From Thiotrichales bacterium (GTDB lineage: Bacteria; Pseudomonadota; Gammaproteobacteria; Thiomicrospirales; Thiomicrospiraceae), in NCBI GenBank assembly GCA_016936535.1, contig JAFGXP010000049.1, positions 1 to 60,777 on the forward strand: a stretch of DNA of 60,777 bases, in the 5' to 3' direction. Both the position numbers and the translations under genes were made by a program. Below, one piece after another: positions 33,437 to 43,170 of this stretch. The notes under the pieces are model-generated. The model made no database searches. It saw only the letters and a list, made by a program, of their open reading frames with translations, and was not told the origin of the DNA. Every line of letters starts with the position of its first letter. Position 1 is the stretch's first letter.

Positions 33437-34981
33437 ATGAAGCCGCAATTAATTATTTTTGATACGACCTTACGGGATGGCGAGCAGAGTCCTGGCGCTT
33501 CCATGACCAAGGAAGAAAAAGTTCGGATTGCTAAGCAACTTGAAAAGTTGCGTGTGGACGTGATTGAGGCCGGTTTTCCTGCGGCTAGCCTAGGCGATTT
33601 CGAATCTGTGCATGCGGTGGCATCGGTGATTAAGGATTCAACAGTCTGCGCTTTGGCAAGAGCGGTTGAACAGGATATCCGTCGTGCCGGTGAAGCGATT
33701 AAGCCTGCCGCATCTGGGCGGATTCATACCTTTATTGCCACCTCACCAATTCATATGGAAAAAAAGTTACGTATGACGCCGGATGAAGTGGTTGAGCGTG
33801 CGGTTTGGGCCGTTAAATTGGCGGGTCAGTACACCGATAATATTGAGTTTTCGCCCGAAGATGCCGGACGTTCGGATCCTGATTTTTTATGCCGTGTGAT
33901 TGAGGCTGTGATTGCGGCAGGGGCTAATACCATTAATATTCCGGATACTGTGGGCTATAACGTCCCCGAACAATTTGGTGCTTTATTTAATACTTTACTG
34001 ACACGTATTCCAAATTCCGATCAGGCCATTTTTTCGGCGCATTGTCATAACGATTTAGGTTTGGCGGTGGCCAACTCTTTGGCGGCAGTACAAAATGGCG
34101 CTCGGCAAGTGGAGTGCACCATCAACGGTTTAGGTGAACGTGCCGGGAATACCGCCTTGGAAGAATTGGTCATGGCGATTAAAACACGACAAGATGTGTT
34201 TGCGGTCGATACTCGCATTGTAACGCAAGAGATTGTGCCGGCTTCTCGCTTGGTTGCCAATATTACCGGCTTTGCAGTGCAGCCAAATAAAGCAATCGTT
34301 GGCGCAAATGCGTTTGCTCATGAGTCAGGGATTCATCAAGATGGTGTGCTGAAACATCGCGAAACCTACGAGATTATGCGAGCGCAGGATGTGGGTTGGA
34401 GCGATAACAAAATGGTGTTGGGTAAGCACTCTGGACGTAACGCTTTTAAAACTCGTCTGCAGCAGTTGGGTATTGAGTTTGAAACCGAGCAAGAATTAAA
34501 TGATGCGTTCGTTCGTTTTAAAGAGTTGGCGGATTTGAAGCATGAAATTTACGATGAAGATTTGCAGTCTTTGGTAACCGATAACAATATTCAGCGTGTT
34601 GAGAACGATTTGTTCCGTTTGGTTTCTTTAAAAGTGACTTCTGAAACAGGGGAGTCGCCGCGCGCGCAAGTGACCCTTTGGATAGAAGGTGAAGAATCTG
34701 TCGCACAGGCGCACGGCAGTGGCGTGGTGGATGCAACCTTTAAGGCGATTGAGTCTTTGGTCGGGTCGGGGGCATCCTTGTTGCTCTATTCGGTGAGTAA
34801 TGTCACGAATGGAACCGATGCCCTTGGCGAAACGGCGGTGCGCTTGGAAAAAGGCGGGCGAATTGTGAATGGGCAGGGTGCAGATACCGATATTGTAACG
34901 GCCTCGGCTAAAGCCTATATCAATGCATTGAACCGCTTGCGCAGTTTGTCAACTAAGCCTCATCCTCAGGCCGATGTCTAA
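33437..34981 (+). CDS. leuA: 2-isopropylmalate synthase
   Basis: The 514-residue enzyme condenses acetyl-CoA and 2-oxoisovalerate, the first step of leucine synthesis. Visible are [14 protein letters not shown] at the N-terminus, [18 protein letters not shown] with the metal-binding His pair, [14 protein letters not shown], and a C-terminal leucine-sensing domain (about 390-510). The start at 33437 has AAGGAC about seven bases ahead; the longer in-frame version would overlap pssA. The 3' end overlaps the next gene by eight bases. Confidence 0.96.
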   Translation: MKPQLIIFDTTLRDGEQSPGASMTKEEKVRIAKQLEKLRVDVIEAGFPAASLGDFESVHAVASVIKDSTVCALARAVEQDIRRAGEAIKPAASGRIHTFIATSPIHMEKKLRMTPDEVVERAVWAVKLAGQYTDNIEFSPEDAGRSDPDFLCRVIEAVIAAGANTINIPDTVGYNVPEQFGALFNTLLTRIPNSDQAIFSAHCHNDLGLAVANSLAAVQNGARQVECTINGLGERAGNTALEELVMAIKTRQDVFAVDTRIVTQEIVPASRLVANITGFAVQPNKAIVGANAFAHESGIHQDGVLKHRETYEIMRAQDVGWSDNKMVLGKHSGRNAFKTRLQQLGIEFETEQELNDAFVRFKELADLKHEIYDEDLQSLVTDNNIQRVENDLFRLVSLKVTSETGESPRAQVTLWIEGEESVAQAHGSGVVDATFKAIESLVGSGASLLLYSVSNVTNGTDALGETAVRLEKGGRIVNGQGADTDIVTASAKAYINALNRLRSLSTKPHPQADV

Positions 34982-35507
34982 GTCCTCGGCGTCATATTTA
35001 ACCCAGCTTGGCGTATCGGCTTGGGTCATTCGCTCAGAATGGCAGCCGCCTTCGGCTTCGGTAGTGCCTCCGCCGCAAGCCTCGCCTCCTTCTTCGCAAC
35101 CCGCTGTGACTTTGGTCCGCGCCGATGTGCCAACGGCTGTGCCGGTTGAGCCAAACAAGGAGCCGGTACTGGTCTTGCTTGGCGCAGGGATTCAAAGTAT
35201 TTGGCAAGATGAGCAAAGTTTAGAGTGGCAATTGTGGCTGAATATTTGTCAGGCAATGGGTTGGAAAGAAGAGCAGTTGTGTTTTATTGACACGACTTTG
35301 TTGCATCAGGAGTCGCAAATGTTTTCCTCTATGGAAGAAATCATCAATATGGGCGTTGGGCAGGTGCTGAGCATGGAAACCTCTCATCCTTTGTTAAGCC
35401 TATTGGCGGAAGGGGTGGAAATATTAGAGATGCCGGATTTTGAGCAATTGCTGAGTGATCCTTATGCCAAGCAGGCATTTTACCGACAAGCCGTAAAATG
35501 GCGCTGA
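34974..35507 (+). CDS. holD: Probable DNA polymerase III psi subunit (divergent HolD)
   Basis: A 177-residue protein I assign mainly by context and short similarity. The N-terminal [15 protein letters not shown] resembles the LxQLGIxxWxLR start of HolD, the peptide through which psi contacts its clamp-loader partners, and the C-terminal [18 protein letters not shown] matches the helical end of psi proteins. A Pro/Ser/Ala-rich linker (about 25-60) separates them from a core with VLVLLGAGI. The next gene is rimI, and holD-rimI adjacency is conserved in enteric bacteria. It overlaps leuA by eight bases. A completely different function is possible. Confidence 0.6.
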   Translation: MSKSSASYLTQLGVSAWVIRSEWQPPSASVVPPPQASPPSSQPAVTLVRADVPTAVPVEPNKEPVLVLLGAGIQSIWQDEQSLEWQLWLNICQAMGWKEEQLCFIDTTLLHQESQMFSSMEEIINMGVGQVLSMETSHPLLSLLAEGVEILEMPDFEQLLSDPYAKQAFYRQAVKWR

Positions 35508-35523
35508 GAACTGGGTTTGACGT

Positions 35524-36012
35524 ATGAGCGAGATTGAAACGCTTTATTTAAGAGCTATGGATGAAAGTGACTTAGACTCGGTCATGTCGATTGAGCAACA
35601 AGCTTATGATTTTCCTTGGAGTGAGCAAGGTTTTCTGAATAGTTTAGATCAGGGTTTTAATTTTGTTTTTTGCGATTTGCAACACCGGCTGCTTGGTTAT
35701 GCCTGTCTGTTAAAAGTGCTTGATGAGGCGCATTTGTTGAATTTTTGCATTGCCCCGGTTTATCAAGGTAAGGGGTTGGCCAGTCTGGCTTTGAAGCAGC
35801 TGATTGAGAGATTGCGAGAAGCTCAGTTTGCGATTGTGCTTTTGGAAGTACGTGAATCGAATGCAGCAGCACGTGGACTTTATCGAAAGCACGCTTTCAG
35901 TGAAGATGGCGTGCGACGAAATTATTATCCGGTGCGTGATTGGGATCTGGTGCGTAACGATTATGTTGAAACGCGTGAAGATGCCATCTTAATGTCGCAC
36001 CGATTTGCCTGA
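35524..36012 (+). CDS. rimI: Ribosomal protein S18-alanine N-acetyltransferase
   Basis: A 162-residue GNAT enzyme. LLNFCIAPVYQGKGLASLALKQL is the acetyl-CoA binding motif A, and LEVRESNAAARGLYRKHAF with RRNYYP is the RimI-specific region. RimI acetylates the N-terminal alanine of ribosomal protein S18. It is 16 bases downstream of the holD candidate, mirroring holD-rimI in Escherichia coli. Its C-terminus is slightly longer than the E. coli protein's. It ends ten bases from the convergent suhB gene. Confidence 0.92.
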   Translation: MSEIETLYLRAMDESDLDSVMSIEQQAYDFPWSEQGFLNSLDQGFNFVFCDLQHRLLGYACLLKVLDEAHLLNFCIAPVYQGKGLASLALKQLIERLREAQFAIVLLEVRESNAAARGLYRKHAFSEDGVRRNYYPVRDWDLVRNDYVETREDAILMSHRFA

Positions 36013-36021
36013 TTTTCCAGC

Positions 36022-36828
36022 CTAACGACGCAGTTCTTTTGGAATGGTTTGTCCAATCACCTGTGCCATTGGTTTATACAGCTTCGGGTTTGCTGCCATA
36101 ACGTTGCCGGTTTCTAAGTAGTTTTCGCTGCCATTAAAGTCAGTGACCAGACCACCGGCTTCTTTAATTAAGAGCGCTCCAGCTGCAATGTCCCAAGGTT
36201 TTAAATTAAATTCCCAAAATCCATCCACGCGCCCACAGGCGACGTAAGCCAAATCCAAGGCGGCTGAGCCTGCACGGCGGATGCCAGCGGTGCTGGTCAT
36301 GAATACCTTGAAACTCGCTAAGTACGCATCAATATAGCTAAAATCGTGATAGGGAAAGCCGGTGGCCAAGAGTGCATCGTTCAGCTGCTTTTGTTCGCTG
36401 ACGCGAATTCGGAACTGGTTGAGATAGGCACCTGCGCCGCGGGATGCGCTGAACATCTCTTCTGCAACGGGATCATAGATGGCGGCATGGGTCAATTTGC
36501 CTTTTTCACGTACTGCGATGGAGACGGCGTATTGCGGGAATTGGTGTAAAAAATTCGTTGTCCCGTCAAGTGGATCAATGATCCATTCCACACCACACAG
36601 CTTATCGCCACTGTGTTGGCCGCTTTCTTCCGCGAGAATGGCATGGTTTGGATGGTATTTACGAATGGTTTTGATAATTGCCGCCTCTGCTTCGTGGTCG
36701 CATTGGCTGACATAGTCGTTGCGGCCCTTGTGCTCGATAGCGATTTGGTCAAAGCGCTCTTGATAGAAACGAATCACTTTGCCGGCTGCTTGTGCCGCTT
36801 CGATGGCGATGTTGAGGTAGGGATGCAT
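36022..36828 (-). CDS. suhB: Inositol-1-monophosphatase family protein SuhB
   Basis: The 268-residue metal-dependent phosphatase has the lithium-sensitive phosphatase motifs ILAEESG, IIDPLDGTTNFLHQFP and WDIAAGALLIKEAGG. In gammaproteobacteria SuhB also joins the ribosomal-RNA antitermination complex with NusA. It is divergent from trmJ, the arrangement found in Pseudomonas and E. coli, with 159 bases between start codons for promoters of both. No unusual features. Confidence 0.95.
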   Translation of the reverse strand: MHPYLNIAIEAAQAAGKVIRFYQERFDQIAIEHKGRNDYVSQCDHEAEAAIIKTIRKYHPNHAILAEESGQHSGDKLCGVEWIIDPLDGTTNFLHQFPQYAVSIAVREKGKLTHAAIYDPVAEEMFSASRGAGAYLNQFRIRVSEQKQLNDALLATGFPYHDFSYIDAYLASFKVFMTSTAGIRRAGSAALDLAYVACGRVDGFWEFNLKPWDIAAGALLIKEAGGLVTDFNGSENYLETGNVMAANPKLYKPMAQVIGQTIPKELRR

Positions 36829-36987
36829 GCGGTTCCTTTGTTTGGTTTAAGCATTTGCTCGCTGAAGGCGTGCGTTGGTAGATGCGCGGGCTGGCCGGAA
36901 CAGGGTACAATAGTCGCCCCTAAAATTGGCGTTCTGCGCTTTCAGTAAATGGTTGCTGATTATAACCAAAACCCACAGGAAAGAGAG

Positions 36988-37767
36988 ATGATTGATGAGT
37001 ATGCGTTGGATTCCCGATTGGCCAGAATACGCGTGGTTTTGGTAGAAACATCGCATCCTGGCAATATAGGCGCCGTCGCGCGCGCGATGAAAAATATGGG
37101 TTTGTCGCAATTGGTTCTGGTGAATCCAAAAGAGTTTCCTTCTCAAGTTGCCTCGGCGCGGGCCTCCAGTGCTTGCGATCTGCTGAATCGTGCCAAAGTG
37201 GTTGAGAGTTTGCCGGAGGCGCTGATTGGGGCGCAGGTGGTGTTTGGTGCCAGTGCGCGTCTGCGCAAAGTGGCTTGGCCGCAGTGCGATGTTCGAGAAA
37301 CCGCAGCTCTAAGTTTGCAGGCGCTGAGTGCAGATCAGGAAGCGCAGGTCGCTCTGGTTTTTGGTCGTGAGGATTCTGGTCTGAGTAATGCGGAATTGGA
37401 TTTGTGTCATTATTTAGCACACATTCCGAGTAATCCTTCTTACAGTTCACTCAATATTAGTGCAGCGGTTCAGGTGTTTGCTTATGAGTGTTTAATGGCA
37501 ACGCAGTTTACGCCTTTGAGTAGCCAAGGGTATCGACATGCTTTGGCCAGTAGTGACCAGCTAGAAGGGTTTTATCAGCATTTGTTGCAGGCGTTGCAAC
37601 AGGTAGGGTTTGTGGATCCTGCAAAAAACGCGCGTTTTATGCGGCGAATGCGCCGACTGTTTAATCGTGCGGCTTTGGACATCAAAGAAATTGATATTTT
37701 ACGCGGTATTCTTACCGCCACTCAGCGTAAGCTGGCACAGGTTCGGTCAAGCAAGGATGAGAGATGA
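36988..37767 (+). CDS. trmJ: tRNA (cytidine/uridine-2'-O-)-methyltransferase TrmJ
   Basis: A 259-residue SPOUT methyltransferase that 2'-O-methylates position 32 of tRNAs. Motif 1 is [20 protein letters not shown], and the AdoMet knot includes [15 protein letters not shown] and [17 protein letters not shown]. The start at 36988 has AGGAA six bases ahead; an in-frame ATG at 36949 lies in what looks like leader. The stop overlaps the cysE start by four bases. This gene, suhB, cysE and iscR keep the Pseudomonas-type order. Confidence 0.94.
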   Translation: MIDEYALDSRLARIRVVLVETSHPGNIGAVARAMKNMGLSQLVLVNPKEFPSQVASARASSACDLLNRAKVVESLPEALIGAQVVFGASARLRKVAWPQCDVRETAALSLQALSADQEAQVALVFGREDSGLSNAELDLCHYLAHIPSNPSYSSLNISAAVQVFAYECLMATQFTPLSSQGYRHALASSDQLEGFYQHLLQALQQVGFVDPAKNARFMRRMRRLFNRAALDIKEIDILRGILTATQRKLAQVRSSKDER

Positions 37768-38561
37768 TGTTTAAACGTTTGCGTTCGGATATTCAATGCG
37801 TTTTTGCGCGCGATCCCGCGGCTCGAAATACCTTTGAGGTTTTGACCACCTATCCAGGATTACACGCGATTCTGTTTTACCGTTTAGCACATCGTTTATG
37901 GCACTGGCGTTTAAAGTGGTTTGCGCGCTGGCTGTCTGGCTTGGCTCGTTGGTTAACGGGGATTGAAATTCATCCGGCGGCAAAAATTGGCGACCGCCTA
38001 TTTATTGATCACGGTATGGGGGTGGTGATTGGTGAGACAGCAGAAATTGGCAATGACTGCACGCTCTACCATGGTGTGACCTTAGGCGGAACCTCATGGC
38101 AGCCTGGGAAACGCCACCCGACCTTAGCGAATGGTGTTGTGGTCGGGGCCGGAGCCAAGGTTCTTGGGCCAATTGTGATTGGAGATGAGGTTCGCATCGG
38201 CTCCAATGCGGTGGTACTCAAATCGGTTGAGGCGAATCAGACGGTGGTTGGGATTCCCGGTCGTGTGGTGAATGCGAAAAGCGATGAGGTCAAGCGTCGC
38301 CGAGAGCAGATGGCGCGTAAAATTGGGTTTGATGCTTATGGGGTGAGTGAAGAAATGTCAGATCCCGTAGAAAAAGCCATTTACAGCTTGTTAGATCACA
38401 TTCAAGCGCAGGATGAAAAACTTAATAAGTTGGCTAGGGAGTTGGAGTTTTTGGGCGGTAAGTCGATTGATATGCAACTCCCCAAGCTTGATGATGCGGT
38501 TTTGGAACCCAGTGATCCCGAGCAGGCCGCGCACCTCAAGTGTGACTCGCGTTTTTTATAA
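37764..38561 (+). CDS. cysE: Serine O-acetyltransferase
   Basis: The 265-residue left-handed beta-helix enzyme makes O-acetylserine for cysteine synthesis. Hexapeptide repeats are seen in [30 protein letters not shown], followed by GVTLGGTSW and [26 protein letters not shown]. The C-terminal tail (about 200-265) is longer and charged compared with the core. Two start codons (37764 and 37767) are adjacent; the first overlaps trmJ. Position beside iscR links cysteine supply with Fe-S cluster control. Confidence 0.95.
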   Translation: MMFKRLRSDIQCVFARDPAARNTFEVLTTYPGLHAILFYRLAHRLWHWRLKWFARWLSGLARWLTGIEIHPAAKIGDRLFIDHGMGVVIGETAEIGNDCTLYHGVTLGGTSWQPGKRHPTLANGVVVGAGAKVLGPIVIGDEVRIGSNAVVLKSVEANQTVVGIPGRVVNAKSDEVKRRREQMARKIGFDAYGVSEEMSDPVEKAIYSLLDHIQAQDEKLNKLARELEFLGGKSIDMQLPKLDDAVLEPSDPEQAAHLKCDSRFL

Positions 38562-38682
38562 GTAAATTAGCTAGGTAGTTAATTTAAAAGGGGTTTTTCA
38601 TGTCGTAAGCGTTGTGCACTGGCTTGTGCTATTGTACGATTTGCCGCGCATAAATCCCTCTCTACGTAAAAGGGCAATTTGG

Positions 38683-39114
38683 ATGAAAATTACCTCAAAA
38701 GGCCGTTATGCGGTGACTGCTATGCTTGATATTGCGCTCAACCAAGAGAAGGGTGCGGTCACCCTGGCATTGATTTCGGAGCGTCAAGGCATTTCGCTTT
38801 CTTATTTAGAGCAGTTGTTTTCCAAACTAAAGCGCGCGCGATTGGTTTCTTCGGCACGGGGCCCAGGTGGGGGTTATCGTTTAAGTCGTCCGGCGCGTGA
38901 TATCTCGGTAAGCCAAATTATCCATGCGGTTGATGAAAGCATTGATGCTTGCAAGTGTAAAGGAAAGCAAAATTGTCATGATGGCGAGATGTGTCTGTCG
39001 CACGCTCTTTGGAGTGATTTAAGTGATAATATCGATCAATTTTTACGCAGCATTTCGATTCAATCGATTCTGGATAAAAAAGTTTCGCATCTGAATGAAA
39101 TTAAGTTCGGTTGA
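38683..39114 (+). CDS. iscR: Fe-S cluster regulator IscR (Rrf2 family)
   Basis: A 143-residue Rrf2-type regulator: winged helix ([13 protein letters not shown] to [12 protein letters not shown]) and the cluster-binding cysteines C-x5-C-x5-C in [13 protein letters not shown], with one more Cys just before. IscR senses cluster status through a [2Fe-2S] cluster and represses isc genes. The start at 38683 has AAAAGGG upstream; the 23 codons of the longer frame are not family-like. Unusually, iscS and iscU do not follow; iscA is the next gene. A UUCG-type hairpin stands right after the stop. Confidence 0.93.
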   Translation: MKITSKGRYAVTAMLDIALNQEKGAVTLALISERQGISLSYLEQLFSKLKRARLVSSARGPGGGYRLSRPARDISVSQIIHAVDESIDACKCKGKQNCHDGEMCLSHALWSDLSDNIDQFLRSISIQSILDKKVSHLNEIKFG

Positions 39115-39116
39115 TT

Positions 39117-39133
39117 AGCGGTTCGCCGCTTTT
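39117..39133 (+). terminator. Short UUCG-loop hairpin after iscR
   Basis: AGCGG (39117-39121), loop TTCG, CCGCT (39126-39130) and TTT directly after the iscR stop. The stem is short but has a very stable tetraloop. It may attenuate read-through into iscA or mark the iscR 3' end. Confidence 0.5.
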
Positions 39134-39135
39134 GC

Positions 39136-39141
39136 TATAAT
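39136..39141 (+). promoter_or_regulatory. Candidate -10 element before iscA
   Basis: A perfect TATAAT lies 43 bases ahead of the iscA start. The best -35-like sequence (TTGATT at 39111) is 19 bases upstream, a little far. With the hairpin just before it, iscA may have its own promoter. Confidence 0.45.
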
Positions 39142-39183
39142 CCAGAAAATGGCAGTAGTTCAAAGAGATAAAAGGAGAAAAAA

Positions 39184-39510
39184 ATGGCGGTAACCCTAAC
39201 AGAATCGGCAGCGCAAAGAGTCTCAAACATGATTGCCAAGCGCGGCAAAGGATTGGGTTTACGAGTGGCAACCAAAGTCAGTGGTTGTGCCGGCTTTGCT
39301 TATGTGGTCGATTATGCGGATGAGATTGAGGCGGATGATCAGGTATTCGAAAGTTTTGGGGTTAAAGTGGTCGTGGATCACAAAAGCTTGATGAACATTC
39401 AGGGTATGGAAATTGACTATGTTCGCGAGAGTTTGCTGAATGAAGGGTTTGAATTTCACAACCCGAACGTAAAAGACAGTTGTGGTTGCGGGGAATCTTT
39501 CACGGTTTAA
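39184..39510 (+). CDS. iscA: A-type Fe-S carrier IscA
   Basis: A 108-residue A-type carrier with the three conserved cysteines: KVSGCAGFAYV and the C-terminal DSCGCGESF. The N-terminal AVTLTESAAQRVS and the PNVKDSCGCGESF ending fit IscA better than ErpA or SufA. It delivers Fe-S clusters to apoproteins. AAAGGAG precedes the ATG. Its usual partners IscS, IscU, HscBA and ferredoxin are not nearby, so it must act with machinery encoded elsewhere. Confidence 0.9.
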   Translation: MAVTLTESAAQRVSNMIAKRGKGLGLRVATKVSGCAGFAYVVDYADEIEADDQVFESFGVKVVVDHKSLMNIQGMEIDYVRESLLNEGFEFHNPNVKDSCGCGESFTV

Positions 39511-39517
39511 TCCTCGG

Positions 39518-39540
39518 AAAGCCCTACTAGAAGGGCTTTT
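39518..39540 (+). terminator. Terminator after iscA
   Basis: AAAGCCCT (39518-39525) and AGGGCTTT (39532-39539) form an eight-base stem followed by a short T-run, eight bases after the iscA stop. Confidence 0.85.
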
Positions 39541-39575
39541 ATGCGAGCCCAACTCCTTATAAAATTTATTTAGTT

Positions 39576-39613
39576 AGCCCCAAGTTACAGTGTGAATTGG
39601 GGCTTTTGTTTTT
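39576..39613 (+). terminator. Second terminator before ndk
   Basis: AGCCCCAA (39576-39583) pairs with TTGGGGCT (39597-39604) around a 13-base loop and is followed by TTTGTTTTT. It stands in tandem with the iscA terminator and isolates ndk. Confidence 0.8.
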
Positions 39614-39672
39614 CTGCAACCATGCACAATCCCTGTTAAAATACGCCAATTCATTTTTTTAGGGGGCTGAAG

Positions 39673-40089
39673 GTGGAACGGACTTTCTCAATCATTAAAC
39701 CGGATGCAGTAAAACGCAATTTAATTGGTGAGATTTTGCGCCGATTTGAACAAAATGGTTTAAGCGTGGTTGCCAGTAAAATGCTGCATCTAACGCGTGC
39801 GCAAGCAGAAGATTTTTATGCCGAGCATGAGGGTCGCGATTTTTACGAGCCCTTAATCGCTTACATGATTTCGGCGCCAGTTGTGATTCAAGTTTTGCAG
39901 GGCGAAGACGCGATTGCAAAAAGCCGAGCGCTGATTGGTGCAACCGATCCCGCTAAAGCCGATGCTGGAACGATTCGTGCAGATTATGCACTTTCGGTGC
40001 GAGAAAACTCAGTGCATGGCTCGGATTCTGCGGCGAGTGCGGCGCGCGAAATTGCTTTCTTCTTCAGTACGATTGAGTTGTGTTGTTAA
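39673..40089 (+). CDS. ndk: Nucleoside diphosphate kinase
   Basis: The 138-residue kinase transfers the terminal phosphate between nucleoside triphosphates and diphosphates through a phosphohistidine, seen in [22 protein letters not shown] at the start is the nucleotide-binding opening. The start is GTG at 39673 with GGGGG six bases ahead. It follows iscA and precedes rlmN by six bases, as in the ancestral isc-ndk-rlmN order. Confidence 0.96.
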   Translation: MERTFSIIKPDAVKRNLIGEILRRFEQNGLSVVASKMLHLTRAQAEDFYAEHEGRDFYEPLIAYMISAPVVIQVLQGEDAIAKSRALIGATDPAKADAGTIRADYALSVRENSVHGSDSAASAAREIAFFFSTIELCC

Positions 40090-40095
40090 ATTTTT

Positions 40096-41241
40096 ATGTC
40101 TGACCTCATCCCCCCAGCTATTTCTTTGATTTCCAGTGCAAATAAATCGGATTTGCTCGGAATGGATCGCCAAGCCATGGAAGCCTTTTTTATCGAGCAT
40201 GGTGAAAAACCCTTTCGCGCCGGTCAAGTGATGAAATGGATTCATCAGTTTGGCACCAGTGACTTTGATGAAATGAGTAATCTAAGCAAGGCATTGCGCG
40301 AAAAGTTGAAGCAAATTGCCGTGGTGCGCACGCCAAAAATCGTCGCTGAACAGCATTCAAATGACGGCACCATCAAGTGGCTGTTGGAAATGGATCATCA
40401 GAATTCGATTGAAACGGTATTTATTCCAGAAAAAAATCGCGGTACCTTGTGTATCTCCTCGCAAGTCGGTTGTGCTCTGGATTGCACCTTTTGTTCAACG
40501 GGGAAGCAAGGCTTTAATCGCAATCTTGAAAACTGGGAAATTGTCGCCCAAATGTGGGTAGCTAACAAAGCCCTAGGGTGCTTGCCAAAAGAAGAAAGAC
40601 GCATTACTAATGTGGTTTTTATGGGAATGGGCGAACCTTTGCTCAACGTGACCCATGTTTTTCCTGCAGCGCGCATCTTAATGGACGATTTTGCTTACGG
40701 TTTGTCTAAACGTCGTGTCACAATCAGTACGGCTGGCGTGGTTCCCGCTATTGATAAAATCAAGCAAGAGTTGGATGTTTCTTTGGCGATTTCGCTACAC
40801 GCTCCTAATAATCCGTTGCGCGATCTATTGGTGCCCATCAATCAAAAATACCCGTTAGAACAGCTGTTACCAAGTTTGCATCGTTTCGTAGAAGACGGTC
40901 ACAGTAAAAAGCACGTGACGGTTGAGTATGTGATGCTGGATCAAGTGAATGATCGGCCAGAGCACGCGCAGCAACTGGTGGAGCTCTTGCAGAGTTTGCC
41001 TTGCAAGGTCAACTTGATTCCCTTTAACCCCTTTCCTAATACTGATTATCGCCGTTCCTCGAATAATGCGATTCATCGTTTTCGCGACCTATTAGAGCAA
41101 GGGGGGCTCAATGTAACGGTGCGTAAAACACGTGGCGATGATATTGATGCCGCTTGTGGTCAACTTGCTGGCAAGGTCAGCGATCGCACTAAGCGCACCC
41201 TGCATCGGGTGGATTTTAATTTCGAAAAAGTGCCGTCTTAA
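40096..41241 (+). CDS. rlmN: 23S rRNA / tRNA adenine-C2 methyltransferase RlmN
   Basis: The 381-residue radical SAM enzyme methylates A2503 of 23S rRNA and A37 of some tRNAs. The cluster motif [11 protein letters not shown] is present, as are [13 protein letters not shown] and the C-terminal methyl-carrying cysteine region [13 protein letters not shown]. The ribosome site is weak, suggesting coupling with ndk six bases upstream. In related genomes pilF lies between this gene and rodZ; here it does not. Confidence 0.96.
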   Translation: MSDLIPPAISLISSANKSDLLGMDRQAMEAFFIEHGEKPFRAGQVMKWIHQFGTSDFDEMSNLSKALREKLKQIAVVRTPKIVAEQHSNDGTIKWLLEMDHQNSIETVFIPEKNRGTLCISSQVGCALDCTFCSTGKQGFNRNLENWEIVAQMWVANKALGCLPKEERRITNVVFMGMGEPLLNVTHVFPAARILMDDFAYGLSKRRVTISTAGVVPAIDKIKQELDVSLAISLHAPNNPLRDLLVPINQKYPLEQLLPSLHRFVEDGHSKKHVTVEYVMLDQVNDRPEHAQQLVELLQSLPCKVNLIPFNPFPNTDYRRSSNNAIHRFRDLLEQGGLNVTVRKTRGDDIDAACGQLAGKVSDRTKRTLHRVDFNFEKVPS

Positions 41242-41289
41242 ACACATTCTCGCTGTCTGTGCACTTGCTAACCAAGAGGGAAAGCTTCC

Positions 41290-41799
41290 ATGACACAACT
41301 TGATCCTAATGCAATTGACAAGACGTTTGATACTTTGCAGTTGCACGAGTTGCTGCAACAAACGCGTCAAGCACAGCACCTGACTTTAGAGACGGTGTCA
41401 AGCCAGTTGAATATTTCTGTCGAGCAATTACAGTTTTTAGAAAGCGATGGCTTGGATCCGCTTAACTTGACTCCGTTTGAGCGGGGTTATGTGCGTAATT
41501 ACGCGGCCTTGTTGCAGATCCCACGGGAGAAGTACGAGTACTTTTTTCCGCAGAATAAAGACATGGCCAGTCAGTTACATTCGGTCAATCGGTATTATTC
41601 TTTTGAAGACAGTAAGCCTTTTTTTTCAAGACCGCTCGGCCGTGCACTGATTTATGTGTTGGTATTGGGTATGATTGGCGCGGTGCTTTGGCTGCTATGG
41701 CCACAAGCGGGTTTGAACACCGCAGCCGAACAGGCCGATCTGAGGTTGCAAGCACCGAATCCAGCGGTGATTGAACCCTTACCACCTCTCTCAGAATAA
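41290..41799 (+). CDS. RodZ-like helix-turn-helix membrane protein, short form
   Basis: A 169-residue protein: HTH domain (about 18-85, with ETVSSQLNISVEQLQFLE and FERGYVRNYAALL), a juxtamembrane stretch, one membrane segment (about 117-136, ALIYVLVLGMIGAVLWLLW), then only about 30 residues. RodZ links MreB to the cell-wall machinery; E. coli RodZ is about twice as long and has a periplasmic domain that is missing here. The position between rlmN and hisS is the standard rodZ place, with ispG absent. No frameshift is obvious, so the short form may be natural. Confidence 0.75.
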   Translation: MTQLDPNAIDKTFDTLQLHELLQQTRQAQHLTLETVSSQLNISVEQLQFLESDGLDPLNLTPFERGYVRNYAALLQIPREKYEYFFPQNKDMASQLHSVNRYYSFEDSKPFFSRPLGRALIYVLVLGMIGAVLWLLWPQAGLNTAAEQADLRLQAPNPAVIEPLPPLSE

Positions 41800-41838
41800 C
41801 AATAAAACACACGCAAACTTGGAAAAGACGAAACCCTT

Positions 41839-43110
41839 ATGGCCAGTAAAATTAACGCAATTCGCGGAATGAATGATATTTTTGGCGATCATGCCGAAGC
41901 CTTCGATTACCTGATTCGCACGGCTGAAAAAGTAATGCATCAATATGGCTATCATTCAATCCGGCTGCCACTGGTTGAGAAGACAGAACTGTTTGCACGT
42001 TCGATTGGTGAAGTTACGGATATCGTTGAAAAAGAAATGTACACCTTTGCCGATCGTAACGATGAGAGCTTGACCTTGCGTCCGGAAGGCACGGCAGGTT
42101 GCGTCCGAGCAGTGATTGAAAACGGTTTGGCACACAACCAAGTACAAAAACTTTATTATACGGGGCCGATGTTTCGTTACGAGCGACCACAAAAAGGGCG
42201 CTATCGTCAGTTTCACCAGTTTGGTGTTGAGGTTTTTGGCCTAAGCGATCCACAGATTGATGCAGAATTGATTCTGTTGAGTGCGCGTCTTTGGGAGCAG
42301 TTGGGCTTAGAGAATTTGCAATTGCAAATTAACTCACTTGGCTCAAATCAGGCTCGTGTCGCCTATCGTCAAATTCTAGTAGCCTATTTTGAACAGCATC
42401 AGTCCTTGTTGGATGAGGATGCTCAGCGCCGCTTGTACAGCAACCCGTTGCGAATTTTAGATAGCAAAAATCCGGAAATGCGTACCTTGATTGATCAAGC
42501 GCCAAAGTTGATAGAGCATTTGGATGCAGAGTCGATTGCGCATTTTGAGGCTCTCAAGGCCCATCTTGATGATTGTGGAATTGAGTATGTGGTCAACCCT
42601 AATTTGGTTCGCGGGCTGGATTACTACAACCGTACCGTGTTTGAGTGGGTCACGACTGAGTTAGGCGCACAAGGCACGGTTTGTGCCGGAGGTCGTTATG
42701 ATGGTTTGGTTGAGCAAATTGGCGGCAAAGCCACGCCCGCAGTCGGGTTTGCAATGGGCATTGAACGTTTGGTCGCCCTTTTACTTGATCAAGGTTTAGT
42801 GCCCGCGCAGCGTGAAGCGGATGTGTTTTTGGTTTTGTTGGGTGAGCAAGTCACACGTCCTGGGCTGGTTCTAGCAGAGTCTCTGCGCGAAGCGTTTCCG
42901 CAGGCAAATATTCAGATGAATGTCGGTGGCGGAAGCTTTAAGAGCCAGTTCAAGAAAGCCGACAAATCCGGTGCGGCCTTTGCCTTGGTTTTGGGAGATG
43001 AGGAAGTGCAGGCCCGCCAAGTGGCGGTCAAGCCGCTGCGACTGGAGGCCGAGCAACAGATGGTGGCGTGGGATGGTTTAATTGAATTTATGCAGGTGCA
43101 CTTGGGGTGA
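41839..43110 (+). CDS. hisS: Histidyl-tRNA synthetase
   Basis: A class II synthetase of 423 residues. IRGMNDIFG opens it, motif 2 is [19 protein letters not shown], the histidine loop is [12 protein letters not shown], motif 3 is [11 protein letters not shown], and the C-terminal anticodon-binding domain starts near residue 330. It charges tRNA-His. Downstream yfgM, bamB and der follow on the same strand as in most gammaproteobacteria. No unusual residues seen. Confidence 0.97.
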   Translation: MASKINAIRGMNDIFGDHAEAFDYLIRTAEKVMHQYGYHSIRLPLVEKTELFARSIGEVTDIVEKEMYTFADRNDESLTLRPEGTAGCVRAVIENGLAHNQVQKLYYTGPMFRYERPQKGRYRQFHQFGVEVFGLSDPQIDAELILLSARLWEQLGLENLQLQINSLGSNQARVAYRQILVAYFEQHQSLLDEDAQRRLYSNPLRILDSKNPEMRTLIDQAPKLIEHLDAESIAHFEALKAHLDDCGIEYVVNPNLVRGLDYYNRTVFEWVTTELGAQGTVCAGGRYDGLVEQIGGKATPAVGFAMGIERLVALLLDQGLVPAQREADVFLVLLGEQVTRPGLVLAESLREAFPQANIQMNVGGGSFKSQFKKADKSGAAFALVLGDEEVQARQVAVKPLRLEAEQQMVAWDGLIEFMQVHLG

Positions 43111-43170
43111 TTTGCCCGCAATTCAGTGTGCCTTTTAGGGTAACCCAGTGTAATAAAAAGAGAGGGTAGC

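Noticed and set aside
35026-35256. Antisense frame opposite the holD candidate
   Set aside because: It opposes a Pro/Ser/Ala-rich linker and has no ribosome site or neighbours on that strand.
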